A stretch of DNA of 64,000 bases from Pectinophora gossypiella (GCF_024362695.1 NC_065431.1:2424624-2488623), one strand, 5' to 3'. Shown: positions 1 to 10,387, counted from the stretch's first letter. Numbers and translations: made by a program. Notes: generated by a model not told the origin, from the sequence alone.

Positions 1-57
1 ACATAAAAATGACGAAACTTTACCGCGTCAAAAAACGAAAAAAAAACTTTTTTTGTA

Positions 58-380
58 GGCCTCCGGTTGAGTTTGAGTCATTATTCGGAAGTCCCGATGA
101 ATCCCGGTGGGGACGCAAAAAATTCCGTGATCCCTGGTTTGGTTAAGACATTACAGGCTGATCACCCGATTGTCCGAAAGTAAGACGATCCGGCTTTGGA
201 AGGCACTAACGTGCCCGTAAAGTGTCCGTTGGTCCAGGTTACTAATTACTAATGTAAGTACGTAGTCGTTACAAGAGCCATGACACGAGGACTTGGAGGC
301 TCAATAATAACTCTTGATGAGGTTGACACCAGGGTTGACGGGTTTGGTCAGCCACATCACAACCCAAACGAGAGAAGAAG
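58..380 (+). mobile_element. S1 tRNA-derived SINE, degenerate
   Basis: S1 has a tRNA-like head (box A near ggttcagtggttgagcg, box B near gggttcgaatccc), a body with the motif acattacaggctgatcac, a central core around cacgttaagccgttggtc, and a tail ending caacccacacgatagaag. This copy has a decayed head and a nearly complete body and tail. The tRNA-like head implies an internal Pol III promoter in the active ancestor. Confidence 0.8.
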
Positions 381-450
381 AATACGAATATGTGGATTAT
401 AGTCGAAAACACTTACCTAGCAAATGCCTATTCAATTTAGATAGATGATT

Positions 451-586
451 ATCATCATCTCCGTAGAATTACCCAGTTTCTCACAGGGTCCGCTTACCTA
501 ACCTGAATATTTGACAGGTCCGGTTTGTTACAGAAGCGACTGCCTGTCTGACCTTCCAAACCGCGAAGGGAAAAACAGCCCAATAC
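451..586 (-). mobile_element. S4 SINE, 3' part
   Basis: Reverse complement of the S4 tail, with motifs gacaggtccggttt and gaccttccaaaccgcgaag. Full S4 has a tRNA-like head (gtagcccagttggtagaacg) and a tail ending in GATGAT repeats. This copy lacks the head. Confidence 0.75.
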
Positions 587-599
587 ATTGTTGAATATC

Positions 600-730
600 T
601 CTCGTCACGTAGGTCAGCTGGAAGAAATCTCTTTGTATAGAGATAAGCTTACCTGTACTATCTCTTTTCTTTGTATGTTCCTTGTGTCTGTTTTATTGTG
701 TACAAATAAATTATTTATTTTATTTATTTA
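600..730 (+). mobile_element. LINE 3' tail, LC-like
   Basis: Carries cagctggaagaaatctct followed by tagagataagc, matching the 3' UTR pattern seen again near 48000. It ends in an AATAAA-containing stretch and a TTTAT repeat. The short open frame from 588 is a chance reading. Confidence 0.55.
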
Positions 731-942
731 TGTGAGATTTATATGTATAAAAATTGGTAGGTACCTATAAAATTTAATAATTTTGTTTTTTCCTTTAACT
801 ATCTATTGCCTATTTACATTTTAATATGTGTATCAGAGTAATTTGAGGAAAATAGGCAAATAAAATATAGAATCATGTGACTTAACACCTTCCCGGACAA
901 AGCATCAAGACAGAGTAAAAAATACGTGAAGATTGATTTGGT

Positions 943-1082
943 TGGTGGCAAATCACAAAAATCACTTTGTAATCCCTAGTTTGGTTAGGAAATTACAGGC
1001 TGATCACCTGATTGTCCGAAAGTAAGATGATCCGTGCTTCGGAACGCGTTCAGCCGTTGGTCCCGGTTACTACTTACTGATG
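943..1082 (+). mobile_element. S1 SINE, internal fragment
   Basis: S1 body from the segment after box B to the ggtcccggttactacttac motif. It is followed immediately by the poly(T) start of a minus-strand P element. Confidence 0.75.
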
Positions 1083-1357
1083 TTTTTTGCCGTGACGCTT
1101 ATTGTAGATTTGCCAGATGACATTAACTACTTGGCCAGACAAATGGGGAGCGCTGAAGGCTCTCACCCGGTACAACGTTTAAGACAACAGGCCTGAAGGT
1201 GCCCAGTTGGGCGCGAACCTCGGCTCAGGGCGTCGTCTGGGAGGAAAAATATTTGAAAGAATTAATCAACCCTAGTAGGTCGATAGCGATAAGCGCTGAT
1301 TGAGGGAAATCGTCGACCACGCCGGCGTGTTTGGTGTCGCGAGCTGATTGGCCGCCG
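1083..1357 (-). mobile_element. P retroposon, minus strand
   Basis: Begins with a T-run (the poly(A) tail on the other strand), then cttattgtagatttgcc and ctacttggccagacaaatg, and runs to the gcgagctgattggc block. P polarity is fixed by the copy at 39245-39510, where the A-run abuts the downstream target-site duplication. No intact P reading frame is visible. Confidence 0.8.
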
Positions 1358-1618
1358 TATCACATCAAAAAGATTTATAAGAATAAATGTGTTTAAAAAG
1401 TATGTATGGAGAAAAAATGTGTGGTTACATTCTCGGTGTAAATTTTAAGTCATTTTAACTTCTTGTCTCTTTAAGCTATGTCCCTGAAAGTGTTAACTAG
1501 TCATTCAGGAAAAAGAATATTACACTTAATTTGACCGCAATGTTTACGATATAGGTACCTGAACAATTAAATAATTATTTATGTGTGGTCAGCGGAATGA
1601 GGGACCTTCAAGGCTACG

Positions 1619-1666
1619 TTCACCAAAAACAATAACCCAGACACCAGGGTTGATGAGGCTGGTATT
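1619..1666 (+). mobile_element. S1 SINE tail fragment
   Basis: Short match to the S1 tail (gacaccagggttgatgagg). The rest of the SINE is absent. Confidence 0.4.
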
Positions 1667-1837
1667 GCTGGCAAGACCAAAAACAATATAGACCCTAGAA
1701 AACGCAAGGCGTGAAGGCAATCACAATTAGATGACCAGTGTGATGGACAAACAAGCATAATGATGCAAATATTACATAAGAATAATGGAAGAAAACAGAA
1801 ACTGATTATTACGATGCGCACGCGCATCCAGGCGCAT

Positions 1838-1916
1838 GGTAGTGTGTCAGCCAAGTTCGCGAGGCAAAAGGGCGATACACCGGCTGTAGTTTTATTACAC
1901 GAACCATTTTAGGTCA
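1838..1916. repeat. Unnamed repeat shared with 29122-29225
   Basis: Shares the order gtgtgtcag, a middle segment, then ttacacgaaccatttt with the sequence inserted in the LZ fragment near 29.1 kb. No family identity is assigned. Confidence 0.35.
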
Positions 1917-2007
1917 CTTCTTTTTCTACAATCTAAGGTAGATTTACAATTTACATTTTATTTATTTGCTTTACTAGAAAATAACTTATTTATACAATTT
2001 TATAAGT

Positions 2008-2265
2008 CACGGTTCTATGGTTCACCGGCATGCTTCTCAGACTAGACGCGCCGGTTCGATGCCCGGTATCTACCGGACTTGCAAAAATTAGTTATTTTAT
2101 CTTAAGTGCAGTTTTTACTAACACAGTTGGCTCGACCATTACAAATGGTGATACGGCTCACCGCCTATCTATCTACGTTGGTCTAACAGAAAGCTTGATG
2201 AGCCGCGGGTACTAAGTTCATCTTACAATGGATGTACCTCTGGCAGCCCCATTGGGATATCCCAA
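2008..2265 (+). mobile_element. S5 tRNA-like SINE
   Basis: A box B-like element (gccggttcgatgcccggta) precedes cacagttggctcgaccatt, gatacggctcaccgcc and the tail attgggatatc. The same order occurs at 37742, 46664 and 63158 and, reversed, at 51441. The box A side is too degenerate to call. Confidence 0.65.
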
Positions 2266-2590
2266 TCACTAAGTAACCACACCTACACAGTCAGTCATTG
2301 TTATGTAAGCCGGTATCCGAATTCTTGCAAGGATTTGTGTTGCGAACTTGGCTTTATTTTACAATTATGATTTTTGTGGGATTATTATAGCATACAGCAT
2401 AATAGTGGTCAAGTGTATTGTGCCTGGGTTATTCTAGAATACCTGTTATACTAGTTTGTTTGCTTGGTTTTACTTGAAACTATAAATTGGACGCAAATAA
2501 CGTCGCAGAAGTCGATTACCTTAATTAACTGTATGTCCTATTCTATGCTGGACTGTGTTATGAATTGTTTTAAGTTTACGCGGTTATTAT

Positions 2591-2820
2591 CATAATTAAA
2601 ACACATAATAACGGGTTCTTACTGCGTTTGCCATGTACTTAATTAAGAGACTTTTTGTAATTATTTCTTTTTATTTTGGTGCAATAAAATGTATTTGTAT
2701 TGTATTGTATTGTAAATCAGGGATATGAGACTCCCGATATTTTCATCAAGGCACTTGCAACAGTGTCGAAATATCGGGAGTCTCATATCCCTGATTTAAA
2801 CGCGGTAAGAACCCGTTATG
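2591..2820. repeat. LY palindrome interrupted by a LINE tail
   Basis: Left arm 2591-2629 continues at 2714-2740 and pairs with right arm 2771-2820. The inner 27-base arms 2714-2740 and 2771-2797 are perfectly complementary around a 30-base loop. The left arm is split at 2630-2713 by a LINE tail ending in a TTGTA repeat. Confidence 0.85.
2630..2713 (+). mobile_element. LINE 3' tail with TTGTA repeat
   Basis: Motif ggtgcaataaaatgtattt and a terminal TTGTA repeat. A near copy interrupts an S5 element at 51629-51702. AATAAA lies just before the tandem tail. Confidence 0.7.
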
Positions 2821-2911
2821 GTGTGTTATGAATGAATAAATACATACTTTATTGCACACACAATAGAGAACAGATACAAACTTGACTCCATTCCATCTAC
2901 GGACAACAAGA

Positions 2912-3024
2912 TAAATATGAATTCGAAAACAAATTCGACCATCATTGATTAGTCTGAGCTGGGATTCGAAATTGCGACTTCAAAGTGAGAGGCAAGCTCG
3001 GCTAACAAGCTGGGCTACCTCGGG
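2912..3024 (-). mobile_element. S4 SINE, 5' part
   Basis: Reverse complement of the S4 head and early body, including aaattcgaccatcattg and the degenerate tRNA-like head ending near gctacctcgg. Confidence 0.7.
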
Positions 3025-3033
3025 TAGGCTTAT

Positions 3034-3293
3034 CACTACATAGTATAAAACAAAGTCGCTTTTTCTGTCCATATATCCCTATGTACGCTTAAATTTTTAA
3101 AACTACGCAACGGATTATGATGCGGTTTTTTTAAATAGATAGAGTGATTCAATAGCAAGGTTTATATGTATAATAACATCAATTAAATAGTGAAGAAATA
3201 CTGTTATTTTTGAGGTTTTTAATGTGATGTCGTAAATAATTTTATTATTTCCTCGGCATTGCTCCCGAGCGAACCCGGGGCGGGTCGCTAGTT
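3034..3293 (-). mobile_element. HL Helitron-like element
   Basis: Reverse complement runs from ctagcgacccgcc to a 3' end near actatgtagtga, about 255 bp. The end points agree with the copy inserted in P at 58661. The assignment to Helitron or LEP1-type elements rests on general resemblance and an A/T insertion site, not on a recognised transposase. Confidence 0.55.
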
Positions 3294-3330
3294 TCTTTAC
3301 AACTCTGATACCAGGATTGGCCTTTGCCCA

Positions 3331-3408
3331 CCTTAGAATAAGTTTATTCTGTAAATGTTTTGTGAATTTGTGTGCAATAAAGTGTTTTTATTATTATTAT
3401 TATTATTG
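3331..3408 (+). mobile_element. LINE 3' tail with ATT repeat
   Basis: tgtgcaataaagtgttttt followed by a run of ATT units, the same layout as other LINE tails in the window. Confidence 0.5.
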
Positions 3409-3577
3409 GTATCGTCGGTCATCGACCTTACAACACGAGACATGAGTTGCCAAAATGATTGTTGTTTACGAATTAAAGCCTCGGAGAGGTAAGTGGTTTT
3501 AGCTAGGCTAAATAACAGTTATGGTTCGATACAATAATATAATAACGTACATTGAAATGCCGTTATAATGCAGTTAT

Positions 3578-3916
3578 GAGCCGTGGTATCCCAGTTGGTA
3601 GAACGCCTCTCACTTTGAGGTCGCAGGTTCGAATCAGCAGACCTAAACCAATGATTGTCCTAAACGAATTCATGTTTGTATCATAAATGATTATCACGTG
3701 CTCGTCCGTGTAGGAAAACATCGCGAGGAAACCCACATTATCGAGAAATGTATTTTCGGAGGTATGTGACCTAACCTGTATTGGGCTGGTTTTCCCTTCG
3801 CAGGTTGGAAGGTCAGACAGGCAGTCGTTTCTGTAAAAACTGGACCTGTCAAATCTTCAGGTTAGGTAAGCGGACCCTGTGGAAAACGAGATAATGCTAG
3901 GGAGATAATGATGATT
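3578..3916 (+). mobile_element. S4 SINE, near full length
   Basis: Starts at the tRNA-like head (gagccgtggtatcccagttg, box B cgcaggttcgaatc), passes through cacgtgctcgtccgtg and ttcggaggtatgtgacctaa, and ends with gataatgctagggagataatg. This is one of the most complete S4 copies. Confidence 0.85.
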
Positions 3917-4364
3917 GTCACAGAATAATTTTATAAGAGAAGGTACAGTTAGGCATAATGTTTTAATTTTTTAATAGCTCTACAAATTAATTACATAGTT
4001 ACATGACGTAACATAATAATATATAATTGTCTAAATAATTGTTTAAGTAGAAATAGGAACGCGGAAAAAATCTGCAATAATTATTATAATACCAGAGGTA
4101 ACTATTTAGAGATAATTCCTATTAAGTCATGTCCATATCTTCTTCTAATCCTTTCATCCCCTTGCTCGAATAACAGACTACATAATGCAGGTGAAAATAA
4201 AAAAAAAAACTGTCATAATAATAGAAGTGAATTGCTAAAAACTAGAGCAATTCGTTTTACAAATATATGTATGAATATTAGTACTCAATTTTCTCGGTAG
4301 ATGGCGCAGGCGTCTGCTTAATGACGATACATAGATACAAAGAATTTCGCATGGACAGGAGGTG

Positions 4365-4437
4365 GACCCGGTGGTGTAATGGTTAACACGCTCGTCCCGG
4401 CTTGACAAGAGTTGAGGGTTCAAGTCCCGCCCGAGTC
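4365..4437 (+). tRNA. tRNA-like sequence, probably pseudogene
   Basis: Folds close to a cloverleaf. The acceptor arms 4365-4371 and 4431-4437 pair 6 of 7, the D stem GTGT/ACAC pairs fully, and the T arm GAGGG/CCCGC pairs 4 of 5 around TTCAAGT. The anticodon arm has one mismatch and one extra base before it. The loop has C at position 33 instead of U and would read GGC. A T6 run follows at about 4443. A decayed tRNA or SINE head is more likely than a working gene. Confidence 0.4.
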
Positions 4438-4539
4438 AGATATTTTTTCGATTTAAATTTTCTCTTTGAGATTTTCCCTAAGCACGGGTACATGCTATAA
4501 ATACCATATCATTTAATATTTATGTTTACTTACATCATT

Positions 4540-4782
4540 AATGATTAAGTATCACGTACTCAGCGATGAATGAAAACATCGTGAGGAAACCGACATTCCC
4601 AAAAAAATGCATTTTCCGAAGTATGTGACCTAACTAACCTGTATTGGGCTGTTTTTCCCTTCGCGGGTTGGAAGGTAAGACAGGCAGTCGCTTCTGTAAA
4701 AAACCGGACCTGTCAAATCTTCAGGTTAGATAAGCGGACCCTGTGAGAGAACGAGATAATGCTAGGGTGATGATGATGATTT
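4540..4782 (+). mobile_element. S4 SINE, 5'-truncated
   Basis: S4 from tatcacgtactcagcgatg to the GATGAT tail. The tRNA-like head is missing. Confidence 0.8.
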
Positions 4783-5120
4783 ATTCAATTTTGATTGTTT
4801 ATAAACAATCCCATTACTTCCTCTTCGGAACGTGTTATGCGTAAGAATAAGAAGCGCCGCAAGAAATTCTCCAGCACGTGTTTTTTTTTTCTCTAAACAA
4901 CAAATAATAGCAAAGTAATAATATAACATCAGGTTTGTACTTAATTACTACTTATTACTTACTCACTTTTTTTCAATTCGAATAAACACTCGTAGGTAAA
5001 CAATTTTTCGCAATTTATGTTTAGATATCCGTGTAATGAATGACGTATCTGTGAATTGTAATCTATGACCGATTCTATGAACAAAAAAGCTGTCGAAGTT
5101 TAACACGTTCACTGTGTAAC

Positions 5121-5342
5121 GGCCTTCGTGATCCAGTGGTTGAGCGTCAGGCTCACGATCCGGAGGTCCCGGGTTCGTATCCCGGTGGGGAAATATCACA
5201 AAAACTACTTTCTGATCCCTAGTTTGGTTAGGACATTACAGGCTTATCACCCGATTGTCCGAAAGTAAGATGATCCGTGATTCGAAAGGCACGTTAAGCC
5301 GTTGGTCCCGGTTACTACTTACTGATGTAAGTAAGTAGTCGT
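5121..5342 (+). mobile_element. S1 SINE, 3'-truncated
   Basis: Complete tRNA-like head (box A atccagtggttgagcgtc, box B cgggttcgtatcccgg), body and core. It stops at gtaagtaagtagtcgta, where an LY fragment begins. Confidence 0.85.
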
Positions 5343-5417
5343 AATTAAAACACATAATAACGGGTTCTTACCGGGTTTATAGCAGGGATATGAGACTCCC
5401 GATAGTCTCATAGCCCT
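5343..5417. repeat. LY fragment with hairpin
   Basis: aaaacacataataacgggtt followed by a hairpin (agcagggatatgagactc against its complement near the end). A shorter version of the 2.6-2.8 kb palindrome. Confidence 0.7.
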
Positions 5418-5425
5418 GCTACCTG

Positions 5426-5717
5426 TCATCATTATCAACCCATTAACGTCCCCACTGCTGGGGCACGGGCCTTCCCTATGGATGGATAGGGAGATCGGGC
5501 CTTAAACCATCACGCGGGCCCAGTGCGGATTGATGGTTATTAACGACTGCTAATGCAGCCGGGACCAACGGCTTAACGTGCCTTCCGAAGCACAGAGGAG
5601 CTCGAGATGAAAACTTTTTTTTTTTTTGGTTACCCATTCTATGACCGGCCTTTGCGAAAGTTGCTTAACTTCAACAATCGCAGACCGAGCGCGTTTACCG
5701 CTGCGCCACCGAGCTTC
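5426..5717 (-). mobile_element. S3 tRNA/5S-like SINE
   Basis: Reverse complement of S3. The tail (tggggacgttaatgggttg) is at the left, the core near 5570, and the head at the right with the 5S-like blocks aagttaagcaac and ggatgggt separated by about 20 bases. The final bases include the tRNA-like box A (gtggcgcagcggtaaacg). Confidence 0.85.
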
Positions 5718-6210
5718 TAATTATATCTATACTAAATAAAAAATCGATGAATCTATTTTTTACGAAAAAGATGATTGTAGTTTAAAAAATACGACTTGTT
5801 TACCACCTTATACGCCATTTAACCCTTTCAAAGTTAAAAATATCCTAAAATGAATCAACTATGAAATCTTTTTGTTGTTATAATTATAAATCGATTGAAT
5901 CATCTAGCCTGTTTACGTTTTGTTTTTACCCGACCGCGGAGAAGAAAAAAGAAAAAATATCTATTTGACCGTTATGTAAGTATTTTTTATTTATATGAGT
6001 TTTTTCCTTAATATATAAAGTTTATTTTCTATATAGTTTTTTTTCATTTACGGTAAATACTGTGTACGCATGTTATTGGCAAGCTTTTTATATATTTATT
6101 CTTTTTATAATGCTCTTTGTAAAACTTTTTAATAGGTATATGTATTTCTGTATGTGTGTTTAAATAAATAAATGAAAAAGAAATAAATAAATAAATGTTA
6201 TGTATATGTA
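5718..6210. other. AT-rich spacer
   Basis: No coding potential or recognised repeat apart from a short AAAT run near 6160-6193. Confidence 0.5.
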
Positions 6211-6482
6211 GAGGAGCTCGGTGGCGCAGCGGTAAACGCGCTCGGTCTGCGATTGTTGAAGTTAAGCAACTTTCGCAAAGGCCACAAAAAAAAAGGTTTT
6301 CATCTCGAACTCCTCCGTGCTTCGGAAGCCACGTTAAGCCGTTGGTCCCAGCTGCATTAGCAGTGGTTAATAACCACCAATTCGCACTGGGCCCGCGTGA
6401 TGGTTTAAGGCCCGATCTCCCTATCCATCCATAGGGAAGGCCCGTGCCCCAGCAGTGGGGACGTTAATGGGCTGGTGATGAT
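6211..6482 (+). mobile_element. S3 tRNA/5S-like SINE with internal deletion
   Basis: Head gaggagctcggtggcgcag, then gttaagcaactttcgcaaag, but the second 5S-like block is deleted before the A-run. Core and tail are present, ending gggctggtgatgatatg. Confidence 0.85.
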
Positions 6483-6942
6483 ATGTGTGTATGCACGTCA
6501 GTTCCAACCTAACTTCTAAACTACTTCAACCAAGGTCTTATAAAACTAATGTTTTTAACGACTACCCGCATTGCGTACTCCTAGAATTACATAACTGTAA
6601 TGCACCTCAACTACATTAGTAATATCATATTATGACGCAATGAAAAATATTCCATACGCCATTATGATAGAATCACTTGTTAAGTGCAGTGGATTATTCT
6701 AGGACTAGTTAATGGCAATTTTATTAATAAATAATAACATTAAATGATTTTCAATACAATTCCTATATGAATATTTATTTTTAACAAGAATAAAAAAGTG
6801 TTTTATTTTGATATGTAAAAGTCACGAAAACTAAATTAAAAACTCAATTGAAGCTCCCTTTTATCACCTCTCGACCGATTAAATGATTTTTGATTTATTT
6901 ATAAAGCTAGTTAAGTTATGTTATTGTTGGCAATTTCAAAAA
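6483..6942. other. AT-rich spacer
   Basis: No gene or repeated family recognised. Confidence 0.5.
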
Positions 6943-6950
6943 AGGAAGAA

Positions 6951-7072
6951 GTTTTACAGCTAGTTACATAATATGTAATTTAATTTTTTGACGTTCAAAA
7001 AGCGCTAACTTTGTAAGCCAATTTTGAAAAATAAATATTTTCGAATTTTTGAATTTGAATTTTGGAACGTCA
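6951..7072 (+). mobile_element. LG LINE 3' tail
   Basis: Motif gacgttcaaaaagcgctaac and a TTTGAATTT-type tail after AATAAATATTTT. The same tail occurs at 54085, 59296, 62378 and, reversed, 45497. Confidence 0.65.
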
Positions 7073-7448
7073 CGTCACTTTTTAAGAGAAAAACGTTTTG
7101 GCGGGAGTTCCGTCTGGGACTACGAAGATAAAAAACAAGTGAAGACGATTATTGTCGAGAAAAACGAATACTGAATGACTAGTTGCTGTATTCTTTTGTA
7201 TTAATATTTCTTATTATAATTTGTAGTAATAATATTTGGTTTCCGTAATAAGAGTGATATTTGTGGTACTTAACATTTACTGATTAAAACTGGGTATGTT
7301 ACTAATATTTACGTTTTATTGTAGAGTTTGCTAACATTATGTATGACAAATTGTCTTCAGTGTGTAAAACAACAATGAACAATAAAAAGTCATGAGCCAT
7401 GAGGCTCTGCCCAAACCTTAAGGATTGTGAACGTGTTTATGTATTCTT
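7073..7448. other. Unassigned spacer
   Basis: No recognised repeat or coding signal. Confidence 0.4.
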
Positions 7449-7749
7449 CTTCTTCTATCGTGTGGGTTGGATTGCCAACCCCATCAACCCTGGTGTCAGG
7501 GTTACTATTGAGCCGCCAAAGGCCCCTGACATGGCTCATGTAACGACTACTTACTTACATCAGTAAGTAATAACCGGGACTAACCTCTTAACGTGCCTTC
7601 CGAAGCACGGATCGTCTTACTTTCGGACAATCAGATCAGCTTGTAATATTCTAACCAAACTAGAGATCACAAAGTGATTTTTGTGATGTGTCCCCACTGG
7701 GATTTGAACCCGGGAGCCCAACTCTCAAACCACTGGACTACTGAAGCAG
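7449..7749 (-). mobile_element. S1 SINE, near full length
   Basis: Reverse S1 from the tail (cttctatcgtgtgggttg) through the core to the decayed tRNA-like head. Confidence 0.85.
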
Positions 7750-8065
7750 TTATGTATTTATAGACATAAAACAAGAATAGGTAATCCCTCTGACGTAAAT
7801 GCAACAAATTAGCGCCGGCCAATCAAACTTCTTAAAAAAAATCACATTACATACGTATTGTAGTTTTTTGCGAATTTTTTTACGAAAATACTTATTTTAA
7901 ATAATGTTTTTGTAGACACGAGAACAATGATCTAATAAAGATTATGATCTTATCTATGATTTTTCTCAAGCTTGTGCGTAGACGACCTCTAGCGGGCTAG
8001 TTTCCAACCAATCAAAGTTACTTTTAACTAAACGTCTCTAATGTTACATTTTTCTTTATTCATCA
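7750..8065. other. Unassigned spacer
   Basis: AT-rich. No repeat or gene recognised. Confidence 0.4.
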
Positions 8066-8069
8066 TCTT

Positions 8070-8220
8070 CATTATCATTTATCCATTATCCCGTTTTTCA
8101 CAGGGTTCGCTTACCAAACCTGTAGATTTGACAGGTCCGGTTTTTTCATAAGCGAGTGCCTATCTGACCTTCCAACCCGCGACAGAAAACCTCCGAAAAT
8201 GCATTTCTCGGGTCACTCGA
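8070..8220 (-). mobile_element. S4 SINE 3' part
   Basis: Reverse S4 tail from the ATCATC run to cgaaaatgcatttctcggg. Confidence 0.75.
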
Positions 8221-8279
8221 GTCCGCCCAAGTAGTTAATGCAATTTGCAGCAAATCTACAAATAATCACGTCAAAAAAT
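8221..8279 (+). mobile_element. P retroposon, short 3' end
   Basis: About 59 bases of the P 3' end (gcccaagtagttaatgca, caaatctacaaataa) with its A-run. It lies between S4 and S1 fragments. Confidence 0.7.
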
Positions 8280-8398
8280 GATCAGCCTGCAATGTCTTAA
8301 TCAAACCAGTACTCACAAAGTGATTTTGTGGAATACCCAACCGGGATACGAACCCGGAACGTGAGTCCCACGCTCAAGCACTGAACCACGGAAGCCGT
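8280..8398 (-). mobile_element. S1 SINE head fragment
   Basis: Reverse S1 head and early body, including box B complement gggatacgaacccgg. Confidence 0.75.
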
Positions 8399-8621
8399 TA
8401 ATAAATTATTGATTGAAATGCTTTCTCCTTTCTCGTATTACTAGTGCCAGAGCCAATGTCAAAGTTATTAGGTCGTAACAATCGGGACAGAAATAGTTGT
8501 TGCAAAATTATGTTCCAATTCGCGATAGTGTATCTCTCTGAGCTCAAAGTCTGGTTCCATTTCGATTGGAAGCTAATAATATTATAACTAATGGCTCTGT
8601 CGACCCCTTGTTGAGTAGTAT

Positions 8622-8859
8622 ATACATACATAAACTCACGCCTATTTCCCACCGGGGTAAGCAGAGACTATAGAATTCCATTTGCTTCGATCCTGACACA
8701 CTTCTCTTGCTTCCTCCACATTCATCAATCGCTTCATACACGCACGCCGGTTCAGAGTAGATCGTATTGAACCTTTTCTAAGGACATCTCCAATTTGGTC
8801 ATCGTAAGCCCTTCTCGGTCTTCCTCTGCCAGCCCTACCATCAACTTTCGCTTTATATG
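8622..8859 (-). mobile_element. RT-H RTE-like LINE 3' end
   Basis: The minus strand reads in pieces as the C-terminal tail of an RTE-like LINE. Peptide blocks recognisable against the copy at 50221-50541 are GRPRR.YDDQIGDVL, STLNRRACMKRLM and NVEEAREVC. It is followed by an ATGTATGTA tail. Reading frames are broken. Confidence 0.65.
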
Positions 8860-8907
8860 TTTTTTTTTTCGCTTTTGTTGAGTAGTTTTAGTGTTTAATA
8901 CAGCTCA

Positions 8908-8958
8908 ACTCAAAATCATGGTCTGAATCATCCCTCACAAGTTTTCGTTACGTTACGT
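8908..8958 (+). mobile_element. M2 element right end
   Basis: caaaatcatggtctgaatca then gttttcgttacg, the inner part of the M2 terminal inverted repeat. Confidence 0.5.
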
Positions 8959-8961
8959 CTG

Positions 8962-9072
8962 TGAAAGGCATACTTACAATACAAGGAATAAAAATAAAAT
9001 TGCTTTTCAAAATTCTAGATTACTTAAGTAAATTAAATTCATCTTTTTTGGGGTTATGTATACGTTTTTTCT
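8962..9072 (+). mobile_element. LZ LINE ORF fragment
   Basis: Encodes, with substitutions, the LZ segment matching ERHTYNTRNK and QNSRLSK. The nucleotide match to the complement of 27150-27260 is close. It is broken soon after. Confidence 0.65.
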
Positions 9073-9406
9073 ATTTAACTTATTTACGAATTTTATTCAA
9101 GAAAAACTTAGTAATAAGTCCGACATTTTATTGTGTTTTTCTATTACGTCGCAGTGTACTTTTTCATACAAATTCCAAGGTAATTTCGTGTTTTGATTTT
9201 GAATTTTATTGAAATGTAAACTGATTTCTCTAGTTCGAAACTAGACTATTTATTAAACATATATTTTGTTCTTTGCCCTGCGGTTGAAGGCGTTTGGAGC
9301 CTTTGCATTCTCAAAGCAAAATTTATTACCGAATACCTAATGGTAATTTATTACCAGACTGCAATAGTGATTTACTGCATTTGATGCATCGAAGATTCAC
9401 TGTACA
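9073..9406. other. AT-rich spacer
   Basis: No recognised feature. Confidence 0.4.
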
Positions 9407-9430
9407 TACAGGGTGTTAGTGACATCGTAA
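9407..9430 (+). mobile_element. M2 terminal fragment
   Basis: cagggtgttagtgacatcg matches the M2 terminus and abuts an LZ tail. Confidence 0.5.
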
Positions 9431-9662
9431 GAAATCAGAATCATTTATTCAACGTAATTATCATGGATAAACTTGTTGAAGGTCAATATAACATTTTTGA
9501 ATTTACGTCATTTCGCAAGGTGTTATGGCTGAGGAGAAGAAATGACAAGAAACTGCAACAGCAACACATCTTTTAAATCAATGAGGGTATACATTACAAG
9601 TTATTTAATAACTAGAGGGACACCTTTAATACCAGACATTTTTATCATTTAGGTAATCATTC
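9431..9662 (-). mobile_element. LZ LINE 3' end
   Basis: Closely matches the 3' UTR of LZ at 26837-27060, including attcaacgtaattatcatgg and tggctgaggagaagaaatg. The complement of its left end contains AATAAA near the 3' terminus. Confidence 0.8.
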
Positions 9663-9667
9663 TTGTT

Positions 9668-9831
9668 ATCTTTCTTGAGGTGGAATACCAACCTCATCAA
9701 CCCTTGTGTCAGGGTTATTACTGAGCCGCCAAGGACTCCTGACATGGCTCATGTAACGACTACATACTTACATCAGTAAGTAGCAACCGGGACCAACGGC
9801 TCAACGTGCCTTCCGAAGCACGGATCGTCTT
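9668..9831 (-). mobile_element. S1 SINE 3' half
   Basis: Reverse S1 tail and core, cut before the head. Confidence 0.75.
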
Positions 9832-10009
9832 ATTTATGATTATTTTCATATTGTTATCTCTCTTTATTTTGGATTTTTAAGCATGTTTGCCCTTGATGAA
9901 TCAAAACAATGTTGAAAACGGACAAGACCGAATGTAAACAACTTTAATATTATCTTATTAATAAGACGATGACCTTGGCTACACCAGAGGGTTACTTGGG
10001 TACCTCCAG

Positions 10010-10354
10010 TATACCAGATAATATTTTGAATTTGTCAGAACATACATACATACATACATAAACTCACGCCCGTAATCCCTAATGGGGTGGGCAGAGCCAC
10101 AAGTAATCAAAGACAACTTGCAGCCACTGTTGATACGATGTCGTAAGTTGGATATGATGAACCTTATGGTGATAAGGGATCAGCCTATCGCCCATAACAT
10201 TAGACCATCATGTTATAGGACACAATCCCTCTGTCGGTTTTTACGACATGCCCGGGAAGACAAGCAGCTGAACGTTTTCTATGTTTTTTATTTGCTCCCA
10301 GAACAGCATAGAAGCAATTTGTCAGAAAATAATTTAAAAGCTTACTTTATGTAA
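10010..10354 (+). mobile_element. LZ LINE ORF fragment split by T8
   Basis: 10010-10040 encodes the LZ residues IPDNILNLSE. The same frame resumes at 10316 with the SENKFKA region (slightly deleted) and reaches tactttatgtaa. T8 separates the halves. Confidence 0.7.
10041..10315 (-). mobile_element. T8 retroposon with CATA-repeat tail
   Basis: Flanked by the 12-base duplication aatttgtcagaa (10029-10040 and 10316-10327). A CATA run at the left is the 3' tail of a minus-strand insertion. It shares cataaactcacgcccgtaat and tgatacgatgtcgtaagttg with 21702-21869. An open frame from 10082 runs antisense and has no support. Confidence 0.8.
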
Positions 10355-10355
10355 T

Positions 10356-10387
10356 CATCAATTTAAGAGCGACTCTCTTGTCGGTGT
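10356..10387 (-). mobile_element. RTE-like LINE terminal fragment
   Basis: atcatcaatttaagagcg followed by ctctcttgtcggtg, matching the terminal region of RT-B or RT-F. Confidence 0.5.
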
